Below, piece after piece: positions 10,456-20,523 of a stretch of 64,000 nt of DNA (the stretch's first letter is position 1; the number at the start of each line of letters is the position of its first letter). Source of the stretch: Chloracidobacterium sp. (GTDB lineage Bacteria > Acidobacteriota > Blastocatellia > Pyrinomonadales > Pyrinomonadaceae); the NCBI GenBank assembly GCA_015075585.1, contig JABTUB010000001.1, positions 372,001 through 436,000 on the forward strand. The letters are read 5' to 3'. A program made the position numbers and the translations under genes. The notes under the pieces are model-generated. The model did not search any database, had not been told where the DNA came from, and saw only the letters and a list, made by a program, of their open reading frames with translations.

Positions 10456-10530
10456 GCCCAAGTAGCTCAGGGGTAGAGCGCTTCCTTGGTAAGGAAGAGG
10501 TCACGGGTTCAAATCCCGTCTTGGGCTCCA
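10456..10530 (+). tRNA. tRNA-Thr (anticodon GGT)
   Basis: Acceptor GCCCAAG pairs with CTTGGGC, discriminator T, encoded CCA. The anticodon loop is TTGGTAA. It lies 44 bp before tuf, as in many bacteria where the tRNA and EF-Tu share one transcript. Confidence 0.97.
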
Positions 10531-10574
10531 GTTTTATTGGATTATTTGACTTTTTTGAGAGGAACACAAAAGAG

Positions 10575-11762
10575 ATGAGCAAAGAGAAATTTGATCGGTC
10601 AAAGCCGCACGTGAACATCGGGACGATCGGGCACGTTGACCACGGGAAGACGACATTGACGGCAGCGATCACAAAGGTGATGTCGAAGCACAATCCGAAG
10701 ATGGCGTTTCGGTCGTTCGATTCGATCGACAACGCACCTGAGGAGAAGGCGAGAGGTATCACGATCGCGACATCGCACGTTGAGTATGAGACTGCGAACA
10801 GGCATTACGCACACGTTGACTGTCCGGGGCACGCTGACTACGTGAAGAATATGATCACGGGAGCGGCACAGATGGACGGAGCGATCCTTGTGGTGGCGGC
10901 GACGGACGGGCCTATGCCGCAGACACGCGAGCACATCCTGCTTGCACGTCAGGTAGGTGTGCCTGCGATGGTCGTATTCATGAACAAGGTGGATATGGTC
11001 GATGACGCGGAGCTGCTTGAGCTTGTGGAGATGGAGATCAGAGAGCTTTTGTCGAGCTATGAGTTTCCGGGCGATGACATTCCTGTTGTGCAGGGCAGTG
11101 CGTTGAAAGCACTTGAAGGCGATGCAGCATGGGAGCCGAAGATCGACGAGTTGATGCAGGCGGTGGATGATTATATTCCGACCCCGACGCGCGAGACGGA
11201 CAAGCCGTTCCTTATGCCTGTGGAAGATATCTTTACGATCCAGGGCCGCGGAACCGTGGCGACGGGAAGGATCGAGCGCGGTCAGATCAATGTCAACGAG
11301 CCTGTCGAGATCGTAGGTATCAAGGAGACGCGGAACAGCGTTGTTACCGGCGTCGAGATGTTCAAGAAGCTTCTTGATTCGGGAATGGCAGGCGACAACG
11401 TAGGGCTTCTTCTGCGCGGTGTTGACCGAAAGGAGATCGAGCGCGGACAGGTTATAGCCAAGCCGGGCACGATCACGCCGCATACGAAGTTCAAGGCCGA
11501 GGCGTATGTGCTGACAAAGGAAGAGGGCGGGCGTCACACGCCGTTCTTTACAGGCTATCGTCCGCAGTTCTATTTTCGGACAACGGACGTTACCGGAGTT
11601 GCACACTTGCCCGCCGGTGTCGAGATGGTGATGCCCGGCGACAACATCCAGATGGAGATCGAGCTGATCGCCCCGATCGCAATGGAGAAGGGGCTTCGCT
11701 TCGCGATCCGCGAAGGCGGCCGCACGGTCGGAGCGGGAACCGTTTCGGAGATCGTCGAGTAG
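10575..11762 (+). CDS. tuf: Elongation factor Tu
   Basis: The protein has 395 residues from ATG 10575, preceded by GAGAGGAACACAAAAGAG. Upstream in-frame codons run back through tRNA-Thr and are not coding. GTPase motifs are all present: GHVDHGKTT (G1), DCPGHADYV (G3) and NKVD (G4). Domains 2 and 3 end with the usual [13 protein letters not shown]-Tu delivers aminoacyl-tRNA to the ribosomal A site. It heads a gene order (tuf, rpmG, tRNA-Trp, secE, nusG, L11, L1, L10, L7/L12, rpoB, rpoC) found widely in bacteria. A stem-loop follows the stop. Confidence 0.98.
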   Translation: MSKEKFDRSKPHVNIGTIGHVDHGKTTLTAAITKVMSKHNPKMAFRSFDSIDNAPEEKARGITIATSHVEYETANRHYAHVDCPGHADYVKNMITGAAQMDGAILVVAATDGPMPQTREHILLARQVGVPAMVVFMNKVDMVDDAELLELVEMEIRELLSSYEFPGDDIPVVQGSALKALEGDAAWEPKIDELMQAVDDYIPTPTRETDKPFLMPVEDIFTIQGRGTVATGRIERGQINVNEPVEIVGIKETRNSVVTGVEMFKKLLDSGMAGDNVGLLLRGVDRKEIERGQVIAKPGTITPHTKFKAEAYVLTKEEGGRHTPFFTGYRPQFYFRTTDVTGVAHLPAGVEMVMPGDNIQMEIELIAPIAMEKGLRFAIREGGRTVGAGTVSEIVE

Positions 11763-11773
11763 TTGATGGTGAT

Positions 11774-11817
11774 GAGTTGTGAGTGACGCACCAAAAACAG
11801 GGCGTCACTCATGACTC
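11774..11817 (+). promoter_or_regulatory. Stem-loop between tuf and rpmG
   Basis: A perfect 9-bp inverted repeat, GAGTGACGC (11781-11789) with GCGTCACTC (11802-11810), is extended after a 3/3 internal loop by GAGT (11774-11777) with ACTC (11814-11817). No T-tract follows, so it looks like an RNA processing or partial attenuation site rather than a strong terminator. Confidence 0.6.
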
Positions 11818-11850
11818 GTTACTGAAGAATTGTATTGAGCGAGTAGTTCT

Positions 11851-12003
11851 ATGCCGAGAGATAATATCATTTTGCAGTGTACCGAGTGCAAAGAGCGCAA
11901 CTACGTCACGACAAAGAACAAAAAGAACACGCCGAATAGGCTCGAGTTCAAAAAGTTCTGCAGACGTTGCCGCTGCCACACGCTGCACCGCGAAAATAAA
12001 TAG
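11851..12003 (+). CDS. rpmG: 50S ribosomal protein L33
   Basis: This short gene (50 residues, [18 protein letters not shown]...) lies between tuf and tRNA-Trp. It keeps both zinc-binding CxxC pairs, CTEC near residue 10 and CRRC near residue 37, so it is the zinc-binding (C+) form of L33. Family length is about 50 residues. Its position upstream of tRNA-Trp and secE is the standard bacterial order and supports the call. Confidence 0.96.
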   Translation: MPRDNIILQCTECKERNYVTTKNKKNTPNRLEFKKFCRRCRCHTLHRENK

Positions 12004-12075
12004 ACCGCAGGCAGGAGGCCCGAGACAAGAATCGAAAACGATCTCTCGTCTCAATGCTCGTGTCTGGTTTTTTGA

Positions 12076-12151
12076 AGGGGTATGGTGTCAATGGTTAGCA
12101 TGGAGGTCTCCAAAACCTTAGGTCCGGGTTCGAGTCCTGGTACCCCTGCCA
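12076..12151 (+). tRNA. tRNA-Trp (anticodon CCA)
   Basis: Acceptor AGGGGTA pairs with TACCCCT, discriminator G, encoded CCA at 12149-12151. The anticodon loop is CTCCAAA. It sits between rpmG and secE, its usual place in this cluster, 22 bp before the secE start. Confidence 0.97.
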
Positions 12152-12173
12152 GCTAGTTGTAGGAGAAAGAGAA

Positions 12174-12419
12174 GTGTCAGAAGCAGTCGCGTCTTCAGCC
12201 GAGGGCAAGCAAAAGGAAGGGATCGGCGATTTTATACATAAGACAAGGGCCGAACTCGACAAGACAACGTTCCCTTCGTCGAGTGATGTCCAGAGCACGA
12301 CGATAATCGTTATCATCAGTGTTCTGTTCTTCGGGCTTTATCTCTTTCTCGTCGATCACGTGTGGGCCTATTTGCTTGAGGGCCTGACGTGGCTGATCAA
12401 CCAGATCGCGGGCATCTAG
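12174..12419 (+). CDS. secE: Preprotein translocase subunit SecE
   Basis: The protein has 81 residues and starts at GTG 12174, preceded by AGGAGAAAGAGAA as ribosome-binding site. A charged N-terminal region (about 20-45, with [17 protein letters not shown] typical of SecE) precedes one membrane helix (about residues 43-66, [20 protein letters not shown]). This is the short single-helix SecE form that clamps SecY. It is immediately upstream of nusG, as expected. Confidence 0.94.
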   Translation: MSEAVASSAEGKQKEGIGDFIHKTRAELDKTTFPSSSDVQSTTIIVIISVLFFGLYLFLVDHVWAYLLEGLTWLINQIAGI

Positions 12420-12435
12420 TCCAAGGGTGTTTGAA

Positions 12436-12996
12436 ATGAAGCAGTGGTTTTTTATCCACACATATTCGGGGCATGAGAACAAGGTGGTCGAGAGCCTTAC
12501 GGCGAGGATCCGCGATATGGAACTCGGCGAGCAGATCACCGGGATCCTTTTGCCCAAAAAACCCGTCGTCGAGATGCGCTCCGGCAAAGAGCATATTACC
12601 GAGCCGCTGATGTATCCCGGTTACGTGCTTGTTGAAATTGATTGCGACGAGAAGGGAAAGATCCCCGACAATGTGTTCCACGCGATCAAATCGACGCCGA
12701 AAGTTACGGGCTTCCTTGGCGGCAAACAGCCGACACCGCTCGCTCAGGAAGAGATAGACCAGATCTTGAGGAACATTGAAGAAGCGGTCGAGAAGCCGAA
12801 GCCGAAGTTCACGTACACGGTCGGCGAGGTCGTTCGGATCAAATCAGGACCTTTTGCGAGCTTCACCGGCAAGGTCGAAGAGGTCAATGAGGATAAGTCT
12901 GTGCTGAAGGTTTCGATAACGATCTTTGGCCGTTCGACGCCTTATGAACTGAGCTTTCTTGAGGTCGAGAAGGTTACGTTCGCAGAAGAAGAATAG
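12436..12996 (+). CDS. nusG: Transcription termination/antitermination protein NusG
   Basis: The protein has 186 residues from ATG 12436. A GTG nine bases upstream is in frame, but AAGGG at 12423-12427 is placed to serve the ATG. The N-terminal NGN domain begins [16 protein letters not shown]. The C-terminal KOW domain carries [20 protein letters not shown]. NusG binds RNA polymerase at the clamp and links it to Rho or the ribosome. It lies 16 bp after secE and 49 bp before rplK. Confidence 0.97.
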   Translation: MKQWFFIHTYSGHENKVVESLTARIRDMELGEQITGILLPKKPVVEMRSGKEHITEPLMYPGYVLVEIDCDEKGKIPDNVFHAIKSTPKVTGFLGGKQPTPLAQEEIDQILRNIEEAVEKPKPKFTYTVGEVVRIKSGPFASFTGKVEEVNEDKSVLKVSITIFGRSTPYELSFLEVEKVTFAEEE

Positions 12997-13045
12997 ATAT
13001 ATGAGGACATTCTCGCACACTTTGCGGGATCGTTAATCGAAAGAA

Positions 13046-13471
13046 ATGGCAAAGAAGATTGAAGGTTACATTAAGCTGCAGATACCGGCCGGTAAGGCCA
13101 ATCCGGCACCGCCCATCGGGCCGGCGCTCGGTCAGCACGGCGTCAACATCATGGAGTTCTGCAAGGCATTCAATGCCAAAACGCAGAATGACGATCCGGA
13201 TATGAAAATTCCGGTCGTCATTACGGTCTATGCCGACCGCTCGTTCACGTTTGAGACAAAGACGCCGCCCGCAGGCGACCTGCTTCGCAAGGCCGCAGGC
13301 ATCGCAAAAGGCTCGGGCAAGCCAAACCGCGAAAAGGTCGGAACGATAAGCAAGGCTCAGATCGAGGAGATCGCAAAGAAGAAAATGCAGGATCTCAATA
13401 CCACGAATCTCGAAGCCGCGATGCGGACGATCGAGGGCACGGCCAAATCGATGGGCCTGACCGTGGAATAG
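13046..13471 (+). CDS. rplK: 50S ribosomal protein L11
   Basis: The protein has 141 residues, the usual L11 length. The N-terminal domain reads [20 protein letters not shown] and [19 protein letters not shown], both diagnostic of L11. The C-terminal rRNA-binding domain contains [20 protein letters not shown]11 forms the base of the ribosomal stalk with 23S rRNA. It forms a pair with rplA 90 bp downstream. Confidence 0.98.
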   Translation: MAKKIEGYIKLQIPAGKANPAPPIGPALGQHGVNIMEFCKAFNAKTQNDDPDMKIPVVITVYADRSFTFETKTPPAGDLLRKAAGIAKGSGKPNREKVGTISKAQIEEIAKKKMQDLNTTNLEAAMRTIEGTAKSMGLTVE

Positions 13472-13561
13472 CAAATTTTGAATCGCGTGCGCTCGATGCG
13501 TTCGTTATTCAAAAAATTAGGGAGAATCGCATAGGCGATTCGCTTGTACCTGGAGGTAAAA

Positions 13562-14254
13562 ATGAAAAGAGGCAAGAAATACTTGTCCGCGCTTGAAAAG
13601 ATCGAGGCGGGCAAAAAGCACACGCTCGACGAAGCGATCGGTAAACTCAAAGAGATCGCCTTCGCAAAATTCGACGAAACAGTGGAACTGACGATGTGGC
13701 TCGGCGTTGACCCGCGAAAAGCGGATCAGCTCGTGCGCGGCACCATCGTTCTGCCGCACGGCTTGGGCGGCGCGGCCAAAAAGGTCGTTGTTGTTGCTCA
13801 GGGCGATAAGGTCAAAGAGGCGGAAGATGCCGGAGCGGATTTTGTCGGCGGCGATGATATCGTCGAAAAGATCAAAGGCGGCTGGCTTGATTTTGACGCG
13901 CTGATCGCAACGCCCGATATGATGGGCAAGGTCGGACAGTTGGGCAAACTCCTCGGTCCTCGAGGGCTGATGCCGAACCCGAAAACAGGAACCGTTACGA
14001 TGGACGTGAAGACGGCCGTCGAAGAGACAAAGGCAGGTAAGGTCGAATACCGCGTCGATAAGACCGGCGTTATTCACTCGCCGGTGGGCAAGCTTTCGTT
14101 CGATGCGGCAAAGCTGCAGGAGAACACGCGTGCCCTTATCGGAGCGGTGATGAAGGCAAAGCCGACAACCGCGAAAGGCCGCTATCTGAAAAAGATCAAC
14201 TTGGCGGCGACGATGAGCCCGGGCGTCCTGCTCGATGAATTGGCATACGTTTAG
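13562..14254 (+). CDS. rplA: 50S ribosomal protein L1
   Basis: The protein has 230 residues. The start at 13562 is chosen because GGAGGT lies a few bases upstream; an upstream TTG in frame would place the binding site inside the gene. The sequence includes [15 protein letters not shown], the L1 signature, and [15 protein letters not shown] near the end. L1 binds the mobile stalk of 23S rRNA and often represses its own operon by binding leader mRNA. The rplJ start follows 48 bp after its stop. Confidence 0.98.
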   Translation: MKRGKKYLSALEKIEAGKKHTLDEAIGKLKEIAFAKFDETVELTMWLGVDPRKADQLVRGTIVLPHGLGGAAKKVVVVAQGDKVKEAEDAGADFVGGDDIVEKIKGGWLDFDALIATPDMMGKVGQLGKLLGPRGLMPNPKTGTVTMDVKTAVEETKAGKVEYRVDKTGVIHSPVGKLSFDAAKLQENTRALIGAVMKAKPTTAKGRYLKKINLAATMSPGVLLDELAYV

Positions 14255-14302
14255 TGAGGAGTGTCAGCAGCCCGCACTGCAAGTAAGGGCTCGATCAAGA
14301 AA

Positions 14303-14989
14303 ATGAAATCAAGAGAGACAAAAGCAAAAGATCTGGCCGCCCTCACTGAGTCATTGCAGAATTCCAAGTCCGCGATGGTCATCAGCTTTACAGGGCTGAC
14401 CGTTTCGAAGGATCAGGAGTTCCGCAGCAGCCTGCGTGAAGCAGGGGCGAAGTACCAGGTCGTCAAGAATACGCTTGCCCGCATAGCGGTCAAGGGAACA
14501 AAGTTTGAACAAGCAAGCGAGGCCTTTACCGGTGTTACCGCTATTGCATGGACCGAGAACGATCCGGTCGTGCTTTCAAAGGCGATCGCGAAGTTCATGA
14601 AGGACAACGCCAACGTTTACACCTTCAAAACAGGTGTTGTTGACGGAAGCCTTGTTGACTTCGAGCAGCTTAAGACCATCGCAAGCCTGCCTTCAAAAGA
14701 AGAGCTTATCTCGAAGCTCCTCTACGTGCTCAATGCACAGGCTCAGCGCATCGTTACGGTCATAAACGCCGTTCCGCGCGACCTCGCGGTCGTCATCAAG
14801 CAGATCGGCGAAAAGGAAGACCGCGTTGCAGCGGCCCCGCCTTCGGAGGCGGCGCCTGTTGAGGAGGCCCCTTCGGCTGAGGCGGCTCCTGCTGCTGACG
14901 AAGCGGCACCGGCCGCGGAGACGGAAGCGCCGGCAGAGCCTGCTGAGGAAACAGCAGAAGCACCGGCTGCGGAAGAGAAGGCAGAGTAA
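14303..14989 (+). CDS. rplJ: 50S ribosomal protein L10 with long acidic C-terminal tail
   Basis: The protein has 228 residues from ATG 14303; a GTG 42 bases upstream abuts a GAGGA with no spacing and was not chosen. The N-terminal L10 domain covers about residues 1-165 (SAMVISFTGLTVSKDQEFR, KNTLARIAV). The last 55 residues or so are almost pure Ala, Glu and Pro, beyond the usual family length of about 170. L10 carries the L7/L12 dimers on the stalk. Only 48 bp separate it from rplA, so a full-length L10 leader of the usual kind cannot fit in this gap. Confidence 0.95.
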   Translation: MKSRETKAKDLAALTESLQNSKSAMVISFTGLTVSKDQEFRSSLREAGAKYQVVKNTLARIAVKGTKFEQASEAFTGVTAIAWTENDPVVLSKAIAKFMKDNANVYTFKTGVVDGSLVDFEQLKTIASLPSKEELISKLLYVLNAQAQRIVTVINAVPRDLAVVIKQIGEKEDRVAAAPPSEAAPVEEAPSAEAAPAADEAAPAAETEAPAEPAEETAEAPAAEEKAE

Positions 14990-15000
14990 TAAGTTTCGTT

Positions 15001-15019
15001 CCGCAGCACAGTGCTGCGG
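15001..15019 (+). promoter_or_regulatory. Stem-loop in the rplJ-rplL gap
   Basis: A 7-bp perfect stem, CCGCAGC with GCTGCGG, encloses the 5-nt loop ACAGT 11 bases after the rplJ stop. No T-tract follows. A second hairpin, GGCCGC with GCGGCC, lies near 15142-15160. The gap (207 bp) is longer than usual for rplJ-rplL, so these may tune L7/L12 dosage or mark mRNA processing (inference). Confidence 0.5.
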
Positions 15020-15196
15020 GGCAAAAGGCCGTGCCAAGGTAAAACGGGCCGATCGATTTGTCAGGTCGATAGGCTTTGGGCAATGAGCGGAAGGAGATGC
15101 AACCTGATCCTCGTTGTCCCCGGGTTCTGACGGCAAAACAAAGGCCGCACACGGCGGCCGTTAATGAGAACCCTAAATAGGAGATAGATATAGATC

Positions 15197-15589
15197 ATGG
15201 CAGTTACAAAAGATGATGTAGTCGAGTATTTGAAAGCAATGTCGCTTCTTGAGGCGTCGGAGCTTGTCAAGGAACTTGAAGAAGTGTTCGGAGTTTCGGC
15301 CGCAGCGGCGGCGGCACCTGTAATGGTGGCCGCAGCAGGTGCGGGTGACGGCGGTGCGGCCGCGGCGGAAGAGAAGGATTCGTTCGACGTGATCCTTGCC
15401 GGAGCGGGCAGCAATAAGATCGCTGTTATCAAGGTCGTCCGTGAGGTCGTTGCAGGCCTCGGACTTAAGGAAGCTAAAGACCTTGTTGACGGTGCGCCGA
15501 AAGCGATCAAGGAAGGAGCTTCGAAGGCTGAAGCAGAAGACATCAAGGCAAAGCTTACCGAAGCGGGCGCTACGGTCGAGCTTAAATAG
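15197..15589 (+). CDS. rplL: 50S ribosomal protein L7/L12
   Basis: The protein has 130 residues. The N-terminal dimerisation domain ([20 protein letters not shown]) is followed by an Ala/Gly hinge (about residues 36-58). The conserved C-terminal domain includes [20 protein letters not shown] and [20 protein letters not shown]. Multiple copies recruit translation factors to the ribosome. AGGAGA lies upstream of the ATG. Structured gaps flank it on both sides, which could allow a separate transcript or processing to raise its copy number. Confidence 0.97.
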   Translation: MAVTKDDVVEYLKAMSLLEASELVKELEEVFGVSAAAAAAPVMVAAAGAGDGGAAAAEEKDSFDVILAGAGSNKIAVIKVVREVVAGLGLKEAKDLVDGAPKAIKEGASKAEAEDIKAKLTEAGATVELK

Positions 15590-15983
15590 CATCAGCGGCG
15601 GGAGGGTGTCGTTGCGATGCCTTCCCGCCTTGATTGTTGCTAAAAGCTCTGTTAAACTGACAATTTCGCAATATTGGCACCTTGGACGGGCCTTTGTGGC
15701 GAGAATGGAAGTGTCCCGAGTCGAATCCCGGACCTTTCGGCGTTCGATTCTTTTCTAAAGCGGCGGCAGCGCCGCTCACAAGTGGAGAGTTGGTGTCCCG
15801 GCTAGGCACGCTCGAACAATTAAAATAACGGCAATCACTGCTGAAAAGCGGTCAGGGCGAACTTTACCCTCGACCGCATTTGCCGTCTTTTCTTGAAAAC
15901 TTTTTGCGAGCGTTGCTCATGAGAATCGTAGCAACATCGCTTTGAAAAATCAATAGGTTCTTATTTACCCGCTATCTACTCGT
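15590..15983 (+). other. rplL-rpoB intergenic region with two stem-loops
   Basis: This 394-bp gap has no credible gene. Seven bases past the rplL stop, GGCGGGA (15597-15603) pairs with TCCCGCC (15623-15629), followed by a weak T-rich stretch; this fits an attenuator. A second hairpin pairs GCGGTCAGGG (15848-15857) with CCCT and GACCGC (15867-15877) with one bulged base, followed by a loosely T-rich stretch. Many bacteria partially terminate or process mRNA between rplL and rpoB; these are candidates for that role. A good ribosome-binding site before the rpoB ATG is not obvious. Confidence 0.55.
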
Positions 15984-18900
15984 ATGATCAAAAATCCTCT
16001 TCAAAGCAGCCAGAACGGCGCCGGTAAGCGCACAAGCCAGTCGCCTGAGCGTGTGGACTTCTCGAAGATCTACACATCGGCGCAGATCCCCAACCTTATC
16101 GAGGTCCAACGCGAGTCGTACAACCGATTCCTTCAAATGGATCTTATTCCCGAGGAGCGAGATCACATAGGCTTGCAGTCGGTCTTCTCGTCGATCTTTC
16201 CGGTGTCGGACTTTCGTGAGACGGCGACGCTCGAATATGTCGAGTATCAGATCGGCAACTGGCAATGCAAATGCGGAAACCTCGAAGGCCTGGAATACTT
16301 ACGTGCGAACTGTAAGAATTGCTCGGCAAAGATAAAGGTCGATCCGTTCAACCCTGCTGAAGTTCTTTGTAAGAACTGCGGCACTTTCAACGCTGTTCGC
16401 CCGACGCTGTGCGGCAACTGCGGCGAGCCTGTAGGTTTAAAGCACAAGCATGACCAGCAGGAATGTCAGGAGCGCGGTATGTCGTACAGCGTTCCGCTCA
16501 AGGTAAAGATCCGCCTTACTGTTTACGACAAGGACCCGGAAACGGGCGTTTCGAGCGTTCGCGATATCAAGGAAGAGGATGTGTTCTTTGGCGAGATACC
16601 GCTGATGACGGAGAACGGCACCTTTGTCATTAACGGTACAGAGCGTGTCATCGTTTCGCAGCTTCACCGCTCGCCGGGCGTTTTCTTCAAGGGCGAGCGC
16701 GACGAGTTCCTTTCAAAGATCATTCCGTATCGCGGCTCGTGGGTCGAGTTCGAATACGATCAGAAGGGCCTTTTGCACGCACGCCTCGGCAAACGCAAGA
16801 TCATTGCCACGGTGTTCCTGCGTGCTCTGGGCTTTTGGCTGAACCCGCAGATCGATATGAAGACCGTCTCTGACAGCATACTTGAAGAGGTGGTCAAAAG
16901 TGCGGAATTCACCGATGACAAGATACTTGAGCTTTTCTATACGGTCGATGACGTAAAGGTGGAAAAAGGCTCTTTCGCCGTTTTGGTCAAGCCGGAGGGC
17001 GGTACCCATCTCATCGGTATGAACGCCGATGAGAGCATCAAAGACGGTAAGGAAGATGTAACGCGTAAGAACAGCAAGGTGACAAAGTCCGCCTTGAGCG
17101 ATCTTCGCCGTATGAAGATCAAGCAGGTCAAAGTGACCACGGCAGCGCTTGAAGGAGCGTTCGCCCTTGCGGATATCGTCAATACCGAGACGGGCGAGAT
17201 CATTGTCGAGGCGAATACCGAGATAACCGCCGCCACGCTGATGCAGCTTACAGACGAGGGTGTGACGGATTTCCGAGTGTTCTTCCCGAGCCGCGACATC
17301 ATCGGCGAAGTAATTTCAGCGACCTTGAAGAAAGATGCGATCTCAAAACCCGTCGATGCACTGCTCGAGATATATCGCAAGATGCGCCCGGGCGATCCGC
17401 CGACCGTTCCGACGGCATACAGGCTGCTTGAGAGCATGTTCTTTGATGCACGGCGGTTCGATCTGTCGCGCGTCGGCCGTTTGAAGTTCAATATCAAAAT
17501 GGGTAGGCCCGATCACGATCGCCTGACCGATCCGCTGCTTGCGCCAAATGACTTTATCGATGTCATCAATTACCTGCTTCGAATGAAGAAGGACAGTGAG
17601 AATTATACGCCTGACGATATCGATCATCTGGGGAATCGCCGTGTCCGTGCGGTCGGTGAGCTGCTCGAAAATCAGTTCCGCATCGGCCTCGAACGTATGG
17701 AACGAGCGATCAAGGAGAAGATGTCGATCCAGCAGGATATGCACACAACAATGCCGCGCGACCTTGTGAACGCAAAGCCGGTAACGGCGGCGGTTCGCGA
17801 ATTCTTCGGCTCGTCGCAGTTGTCGCAGTTCATGGATCAGACGAATCCGCTTAGCGAGATCACGCACAAGCGCCGCCTTTCGGCATTGGGTCCGGGCGGC
17901 CTCTCGCGTGAGCGGGCGGGCTTTGAGGTTCGCGACGTTCATCCGACGCACTACGGCCGCATCTGTCCTATCGAAACGCCGGAAGGCCCGAATATCGGCC
18001 TCATCTCATCGCTTTCGTGCTTTGCTCGGATCAATGAATTCGGCTTTATCGAGTCGCCCTACCGCAAGGTCGAGGATGGCCGCGTGGTCGAATACGTCAA
18101 GGTGCATAACGGCGGCGAAACAAAGTATAAGCCCGGCGATCATGTGCCGCTAGAAGGGGTCGAAGCGGCGAATAAAAAGGTCGCACGCGCGGGCGGCAAA
18201 CAGGCTGAATTCGAACCGTGGCCGTTCTATCTGACGGCTTGGGAAGAAGATAAATATATCATCGGCCAGGCGAATATCGAGCTTGATGCCAAGGGATATC
18301 TCGTCAATGAACGTAACGCCGCACGGCAAAAGGGCGAATTTATTACCGCTGACCGTGCTGACATTCAATATATGGACGTTTCACCGAAGCAGCTTGTTTC
18401 GGTGGCAGCGTCGCTGATCCCGTTCCTCGAGAATGACGACGCGAACCGTGCCCTTATGGGTTCGAACATGCAGCGTCAGTCCGTACCGCTGCTTCGTGCC
18501 GAGTCGCCCTATGTCGGCACGGGAATGGAGAAGGTGACGGCTCGCGATTCGGGTGCGGTGGTTATCGCAAAACGTAACGGCGTCGTCGATTATGTCGATT
18601 CGGAACGCATTATCGTAAAGGCCGATCATCATGTTGACGGCACGATCTCGCGCGAGGTTACGGCGGACATCTATTCGCTGGTAAAATTCAAGCGTTCTAA
18701 TCAGAACACCTGCATCAATCAGCGTCCTATCGTCGCTGTCGGCGAGCGTGTCCGGAAGGGACAGGTCATCGCGGACGGGCCGTGTACCGACCGCGGTGAA
18801 CTCGCATTGGGCCGCAACGTGCTCGTTGCGTTCATGCCGTGGCGGGGCTACAACTTTGAGGACGCGATCCTCGTCTCCGAAAAGCTCGTCAAGGATGATT

Positions 18901-20438
18901 ACTACACGTCGATCCATATCGAAGAGCTTGAGATCGAGGCGCGTGATACGAAGCTGGGCCCTGAAGAGATCACGCGTGACATCCCGAATATCGGTGAGAA
19001 TATGCTCCGCGATCTCGATGAAAGCGGCATCATCCGCATCGGTGCACAGGTCAAGCCCGGCTCGGTTCTCGTCGGTAAGGTAACACCGAAGGGCGAGACA
19101 CAGCTGACCGCTGAAGAAAAACTCTTGCGGGCGATCTTCGGTGAAAAGGCGGGCGACGTCAAGGACGCTTCGCTGACATGCCCTCCGGGCATTGACGGGA
19201 CGGTAGTTGACGTACAGATCTTTACGCGTAAGGGCCAGGATAAGGATGAGCGTTCGCTGGCCATCGAGGAGATGGAAGAGCAATCGCACCATCGCGATCT
19301 CGATGATGAGATCCGCATCCTCGAAGAGCAGCGTGATGAGCGCATCTATGAACTGTTCGAGGGCCGCAAGCTGACAAAGGATCTGATGAACGGCAAGGAA
19401 CTCGTCCTCAAGAAAGGGTCGGTCCTTGATCGCGAGACACTAAAGAGCCTCGAGACGAAATTGCTCCGAAAGGCGGACGTGGCTTCCGGTTCGCTCGATC
19501 TTGCCGCAGAGGTCAAGGATTACGAGAACCGCACCGAGCGTCAGATCAGCATCCTTCGCGATATCTATGATGAAAAGGTCACCAAGCTCAAGCAGGGTGA
19601 TGAATTGCCTCCGGGCGTGATCAAGATGGTGAAGGTCTTTGTTGCGATGAAACGTAAGCTTTCGGTCGGCGACAAGATGGCCGGACGCCACGGCAACAAG
19701 GGCGTTATCGCACGCATCCTTCCCGAAGAGGATATGCCGTACCTGCCGGACGGAACACCGGTGGAGATCGTGCTCAATCCGCTCGGCGTGCCATCGCGTA
19801 TGAACGTCGGCCAGATCCTTGAAACACATCTCGGATGGGCCGCACGCGTGCTTGGGCTTCACTTTGCGACGCCGGTCTTCGATGGTGCTACCGAGGCGGA
19901 GATCAAGGAGTACATAGGCAAGGCGAACCATCGTTTTGACGAGCTTGACCTGCCGAATTCGGTCGGCCCGTCGGGCAAAACGAGGCTTTACGACGGCCTG
20001 ACAGGCGAGCAGTTCGAGCAGAAAGTAACCGTTGGTTATATCTATATGCTCAAGCTTTCGCACCTTGTTGATGACAAGATACATGCACGCTCGATCGGCC
20101 CGTACTCGCTCATTACGCAGCAGCCGCTCGGCGGTAAGGCACAGTTCGGCGGACAGCGTTTCGGCGAAATGGAGGTTTGGGCACTCGAAGCTTACGGTGC
20201 CGCTCACATCCTTCAAGAGCTGCTTACCTGCAAGTCCGACGATGTCGCGGGCCGCTCGAAGATATACGAGACGATCGTTAAGGGCGTGTCGAATTTCGAG
20301 CCGGGCATACCCGAATCGTTCAACGTGCTCGTGCGTGAATTGCAGTCACTCTGCCTCGATGTCGAACTTATTCAGGAAGAGGACATCGACCCTGAAGAAG
20401 CAGTCGCGGGTGTTGACGCTCTGGTCGGCGTTGATTAG
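15984..20438 (+). CDS. rpoB: RNA polymerase beta subunit with a Cys-rich insertion
   Basis: The protein has 1484 residues. Canonical signatures are present, including [42 protein letters not shown] (rifampicin region), [20 protein letters not shown] and [13 protein letters not shown]. Between the lobe phrases YVEYQIG (residue 91) and ECQERGMSY (160) lies an insert of about 60 residues that E. coli RpoB lacks. It has four Cys pairs: C95/C97, C110/C113, C129/C132 and C143/C146, with spacing typical of two zinc ribbons. Inference: it folds as a zinc-binding module on the surface lobe. It is followed by an unusual hairpin and rpoC. Confidence 0.98.
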   Translation: MIKNPLQSSQNGAGKRTSQSPERVDFSKIYTSAQIPNLIEVQRESYNRFLQMDLIPEERDHIGLQSVFSSIFPVSDFRETATLEYVEYQIGNWQCKCGNLEGLEYLRANCKNCSAKIKVDPFNPAEVLCKNCGTFNAVRPTLCGNCGEPVGLKHKHDQQECQERGMSYSVPLKVKIRLTVYDKDPETGVSSVRDIKEEDVFFGEIPLMTENGTFVINGTERVIVSQLHRSPGVFFKGERDEFLSKIIPYRGSWVEFEYDQKGLLHARLGKRKIIATVFLRALGFWLNPQIDMKTVSDSILEEVVKSAEFTDDKILELFYTVDDVKVEKGSFAVLVKPEGGTHLIGMNADESIKDGKEDVTRKNSKVTKSALSDLRRMKIKQVKVTTAALEGAFALADIVNTETGEIIVEANTEITAATLMQLTDEGVTDFRVFFPSRDIIGEVISATLKKDAISKPVDALLEIYRKMRPGDPPTVPTAYRLLESMFFDARRFDLSRVGRLKFNIKMGRPDHDRLTDPLLAPNDFIDVINYLLRMKKDSENYTPDDIDHLGNRRVRAVGELLENQFRIGLERMERAIKEKMSIQQDMHTTMPRDLVNAKPVTAAVREFFGSSQLSQFMDQTNPLSEITHKRRLSALGPGGLSRERAGFEVRDVHPTHYGRICPIETPEGPNIGLISSLSCFARINEFGFIESPYRKVEDGRVVEYVKVHNGGETKYKPGDHVPLEGVEAANKKVARAGGKQAEFEPWPFYLTAWEEDKYIIGQANIELDAKGYLVNERNAARQKGEFITADRADIQYMDVSPKQLVSVAASLIPFLENDDANRALMGSNMQRQSVPLLRAESPYVGTGMEKVTARDSGAVVIAKRNGVVDYVDSERIIVKADHHVDGTISREVTADIYSLVKFKRSNQNTCINQRPIVAVGERVRKGQVIADGPCTDRGELALGRNVLVAFMPWRGYNFEDAILVSEKLVKDDYYTSIHIEELEIEARDTKLGPEEITRDIPNIGENMLRDLDESGIIRIGAQVKPGSVLVGKVTPKGETQLTAEEKLLRAIFGEKAGDVKDASLTCPPGIDGTVVDVQIFTRKGQDKDERSLAIEEMEEQSHHRDLDDEIRILEEQRDERIYELFEGRKLTKDLMNGKELVLKKGSVLDRETLKSLETKLLRKADVASGSLDLAAEVKDYENRTERQISILRDIYDEKVTKLKQGDELPPGVIKMVKVFVAMKRKLSVGDKMAGRHGNKGVIARILPEEDMPYLPDGTPVEIVLNPLGVPSRMNVGQILETHLGWAARVLGLHFATPVFDGATEAEIKEYIGKANHRFDELDLPNSVGPSGKTRLYDGLTGEQFEQKVTVGYIYMLKLSHLVDDKIHARSIGPYSLITQQPLGGKAQFGGQRFGEMEVWALEAYGAAHILQELLTCKSDDVAGRSKIYETIVKGVSNFEPGIPESFNVLVRELQSLCLDVELIQEEDIDPEEAVAGVDALVGVD

Positions 20439-20444
20439 TCCATT

Positions 20445-20488
20445 GAGTTCATAGAGTTCATAGAGGGCCAGACAAACTCTATGAACTC
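20445..20488 (+). promoter_or_regulatory. Alternative stem-loops between rpoB and rpoC
   Basis: The 85-bp gap holds a tandem repeat of GAGTTCATA. GAGTTCATAGAGTT (20445-20458) is a perfect 14-bp partner of AACTCTATGAACTC (20475-20488). The second repeat, GAGTTCATAGAG (20454-20465), can pair instead with CTCTATGAACTC (20477-20488). The two stems exclude each other. A further AACTCTAT at about 20493-20500 could also compete. No T-tract follows. Confidence 0.6.
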
Positions 20489-20523
20489 TTCAAACTCTAT
20501 ATACGCTACGAACTCATAAATTT

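Noticed and set aside
10599..11606. 335-codon open frame antisense to tuf
   Set aside because: It lies wholly inside a certain EF-Tu gene, and its protein is Arg/His/Leu-rich without domain features.
15700..15760. tRNA-like T-arm (GAGTCGAATCCCGG) in the rplL-rpoB gap
   Set aside because: No matching acceptor stem, D-arm or anticodon arm could be folded around it.
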